From: Chloroflexota bacterium | GTDB taxonomy: Bacteria; Chloroflexota; Dehalococcoidia; Lucifugimonadales; Australimonadaceae | DNA: 5,669 nucleotides | Direction of reading: 5' to 3' | Assembly: GCA_027625205.1 (NCBI GenBank) | Contig: JAQBVZ010000061.1 | Coordinates: forward strand, 1-5,669 | Part shown: in pieces, positions 4,591 through 5,669 of the stretch | Numbering within the stretch: position 1 is the first letter of the stretch | How the letters are laid out: each line of letters opens with the position of its first letter | Position numbers and translations under genes: made by a program | The notes under the pieces: generated by a model | Told to the model about the DNA's origin: nothing | Database searches by the model: none | What the model saw: only the letters and a program-made list of their open reading frames with translations

Positions 4591-5208
4591 TCACGCCTTA
4601 GCCACGCCATTGACTAGTGCGTACCGTACAATACCGGGGGCTGTGTGGACTCCCAGCTTCATCCGGATGCTCCGCAGGTGGGCCCGGACCGTATGGACGC
4701 TTACCCTGAGCCGGTGCGCAACTTGTGGCCCTGAGTGCCCCTCTCCTGTGAGTCCCAGGACCTCCAGCTCTCGTGACGTCAACTCCAGCAACTCATCACA
4801 TTGCGAGTCAGCCGTAGTCGTCACCGGCACGTTGTCAGCCGTTGGTTCGCCGTCCTCCAGCAGAGCGATGCGCTCATACAACGCGGCCTCGTCGTGCACA
4901 GGGCCCAGGTACTGAAATAGGAGCGGTGCTTCTGAATTCTTCCGCGTGACCAACCACAGCACCTTGGAAGCCCCTGCGTGATAGCCAATGCGGGTCATGC
5001 CGCGCAGAGCGCGTTCGCCAACGGGCGATGAGACCAATATGGTTTTGGGCCGCAAGCGTTTCAGCAGGCGTACGCCCTCCTTGGCGCTGGCTACGCCTCC
5101 CAACAGTTTGACTCCACAGCGCGCTGCGTCAGGGATTTTCCGGAGGCTCAGAAAGCTAGGAGCTACTTCCACGGTCAACAATCCAAGGTTAATGGCGTTT
5201 TGTTCCAA
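4591..5208 (-). CDS. LuxR-type transcription regulator with degenerate receiver-like N-terminus
   Basis: The C-terminal 64 residues form a clear LuxR/GerE HTH: LTSRELEVLGL (143-153), GPQVAHRLRVSVHTVRAHLRSIRMKLG (160-186) with the recognition helix around VHTVRAHL, and an IVRYALVNGV end (193-202). The N-terminal 120 residues have the size and rhythm of a response-regulator receiver, but the acidic pocket is missing (LGLLTVEV instead of a VxxVDDH strand) and RPKTILVSSP (53-62) has S60 where the phospho-acceptor Asp is expected. It should therefore not be controlled by ordinary Asp phosphorylation, if it is a receiver at all. No kinase gene is nearby. The start used is TTG 5208 with no evident Shine-Dalgarno site; the frame stays open upstream to a TAA at about 5296 without ATG, GTG or another TTG, so the true N-terminus is uncertain. 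The regulon is unknown. Confidence 0.85.
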   Translation of the reverse strand: MEQNAINLGLLTVEVAPSFLSLRKIPDAARCGVKLLGGVASAKEGVRLLKRLRPKTILVSSPVGERALRGMTRIGYHAGASKVLWLVTRKNSEAPLLFQYLGPVHDEAALYERIALLEDGEPTADNVPVTTTADSQCDELLELTSRELEVLGLTGEGHSGPQVAHRLRVSVHTVRAHLRSIRMKLGVHTAPGIVRYALVNGVAKA

Positions 5209-5255
5209 AAAGTAGTTAATACGGACTAGATGCTCATAAGCCTTAACGTGGCGGT

Positions 5256-5284
5256 CATAAAGACGCCAGGAAAGCGGATTGCAA
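5256..5284 (-). promoter_or_regulatory. Candidate promoter for the LuxR-type gene
   Basis: On the minus strand TTGCAA (5284-5279) and TTTATG (5261-5256) are 17 bases apart. The -35 matches the consensus at 4 of 6 and the -10 only poorly. If used, it gives a leader of roughly 40 bases before TTG 5208. The spacer between hpt and this gene is 174 bp, enough for an independent promoter, and no convincing terminator of hpt is seen in it. Confidence 0.2.
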
Positions 5285-5382
5285 ACATAAAGCCGTTACC
5301 GGCCTTGGGGCACGGCAGGGTACTCTCCGTTGGCTACGCACTCAGCCGGCAGAGGGTTGGATTTTACGCGACGTGTTTGTGC

Positions 5383-5669
5383 TTACCGGCGGCGTCTGCG
5401 CGGACGGGGTGAGGGGGCTGCCTCAGCGGGCTCTAGGCCATCCGTGTCCTCGTCATCCTCATCATCGCTGAGGTTCATAGCAAGCGGAATGTCCGCCTTG
5501 GGTTCCACTGGCTTGAGAATGCCTATGTCCTCCAGGTTGCGGTATCGCCCCTGGTAATCAAGGCCGTAGCCCACCACAAACTCATCCGGTATCTCAAACC
5601 CACGGTACTTGATGACAAGGTCTCCAATTCGCCGGACTGACTTGTCCAGCAGGCTGCATACCTCAACCC
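5383..5669 (-). CDS. hpt: Hypoxanthine phosphoribosyltransferase, C-terminal part, with acidic/Arg tail
   Basis: The gene runs in from the right edge, so only its last 94 residues are visible. The enzyme joins hypoxanthine (and usually guanine) to PRPP to make IMP (GMP) in purine salvage. Diagnostic segments are [13 protein letters not shown] (from the edge), [21 protein letters not shown] and [13 protein letters not shown], which match the C-terminal core of bacterial Hpt, including the FVVGYGLDY strand near the base site. Family members normally end just after the GVLKP-like motif. Here about 41 more residues follow: a short linker, the acidic run [10 protein letters not shown], a Pro/Ala stretch and the basic end RPRRRRR before TAA. 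The tail is in frame, with no sign of a frameshift, and looks disordered. The PRPP-binding motif and the start lie outside the window. Confidence 0.93.
   Translation of the reverse strand, partial: VEVCSLLDKSVRRIGDLVIKYRGFEIPDEFVVGYGLDYQGRYRNLEDIGILKPVEPKADIPLAMNLSDDEDDEDTDGLEPAEAAPSPRPRRRRR

Noticed and set aside
4610..5215. Plus-strand ORFs opposite the LuxR-type gene
   Set aside because: Low-complexity Ser/Arg/Thr-rich translations, no motif; the minus-strand HTH is clear.
5230..5557. Plus-strand ORFs of 60 and 75 residues at the right end
   Set aside because: They overlap the hpt coding strand and the spacer; the serine run is the complement of the Asp/Glu codons of the Hpt tail.

Overview
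The window looks like a bacterial chromosome segment of moderately high GC. Compact genes with Shine-Dalgarno sites alternate in direction and are separated by repeat-bearing gaps. A Chloroflexota (Dehalococcoidia or SAR202-like) source is my best guess. It rests on the gene mix (type 2 PyrF, a DUF951 protein, SfsA, an endonuclease III-like glycosylase lacking the lyase lysine) and on dispersed repeats of the ATTCTGAGCG...GAAGAATCT and CATTGCGAG...CAATCT kinds, which I associate with such genomes. No rRNA or phylogenetic marker is present, so this is inference.

Layout. Positions 1-223 hold a terminator-like hairpin, probably ending an upstream plus-strand gene, and a leader. Then come two plus-strand genes: an unrecognised 85-residue ORF (224-481) and a GyrI-like/effector-binding-domain protein (521-982). 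A convergent gap (983-1155) carries a 36-nt near-palindrome, a dispersed repeat and a hexamer tandem repeat. A minus-strand cluster follows: pyrF (2598 to 1774), a DUF951 protein overlapping its stop codon, and a 112-residue protein of unknown function. Across an 84-bp divergent spacer lie two overlapping plus-strand genes: sfsA (2683-3411) and a MagIII-like HhH-GPD DNA glycosylase with a [4Fe-4S] cysteine set (3408-4070).

The 520-bp stretch 4071-4590 holds two copies of a composite repeat, the second decayed, around a possible 63-residue minus-strand ORF. The right end is minus strand: a LuxR-type regulator whose N-terminus resembles a receiver without the phospho-acceptor Asp (5208 to 4591), preceded by the 3' end of hpt (hypoxanthine phosphoribosyltransferase). 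Hpt carries an unusual acidic/arginine tail and runs off the window.

Functionally this is mostly housekeeping: pyrimidine synthesis (pyrF), purine salvage (hpt) and nucleic-acid processing or base-excision repair (sfsA plus glycosylase). Small orphan proteins and one transcription regulator complete it. I see no defence system, CRISPR array, transposase or biosynthetic cluster. The most noteworthy points are the glycosylase's active-site substitution, the atypical regulator, the Hpt tail and the composite repeats.
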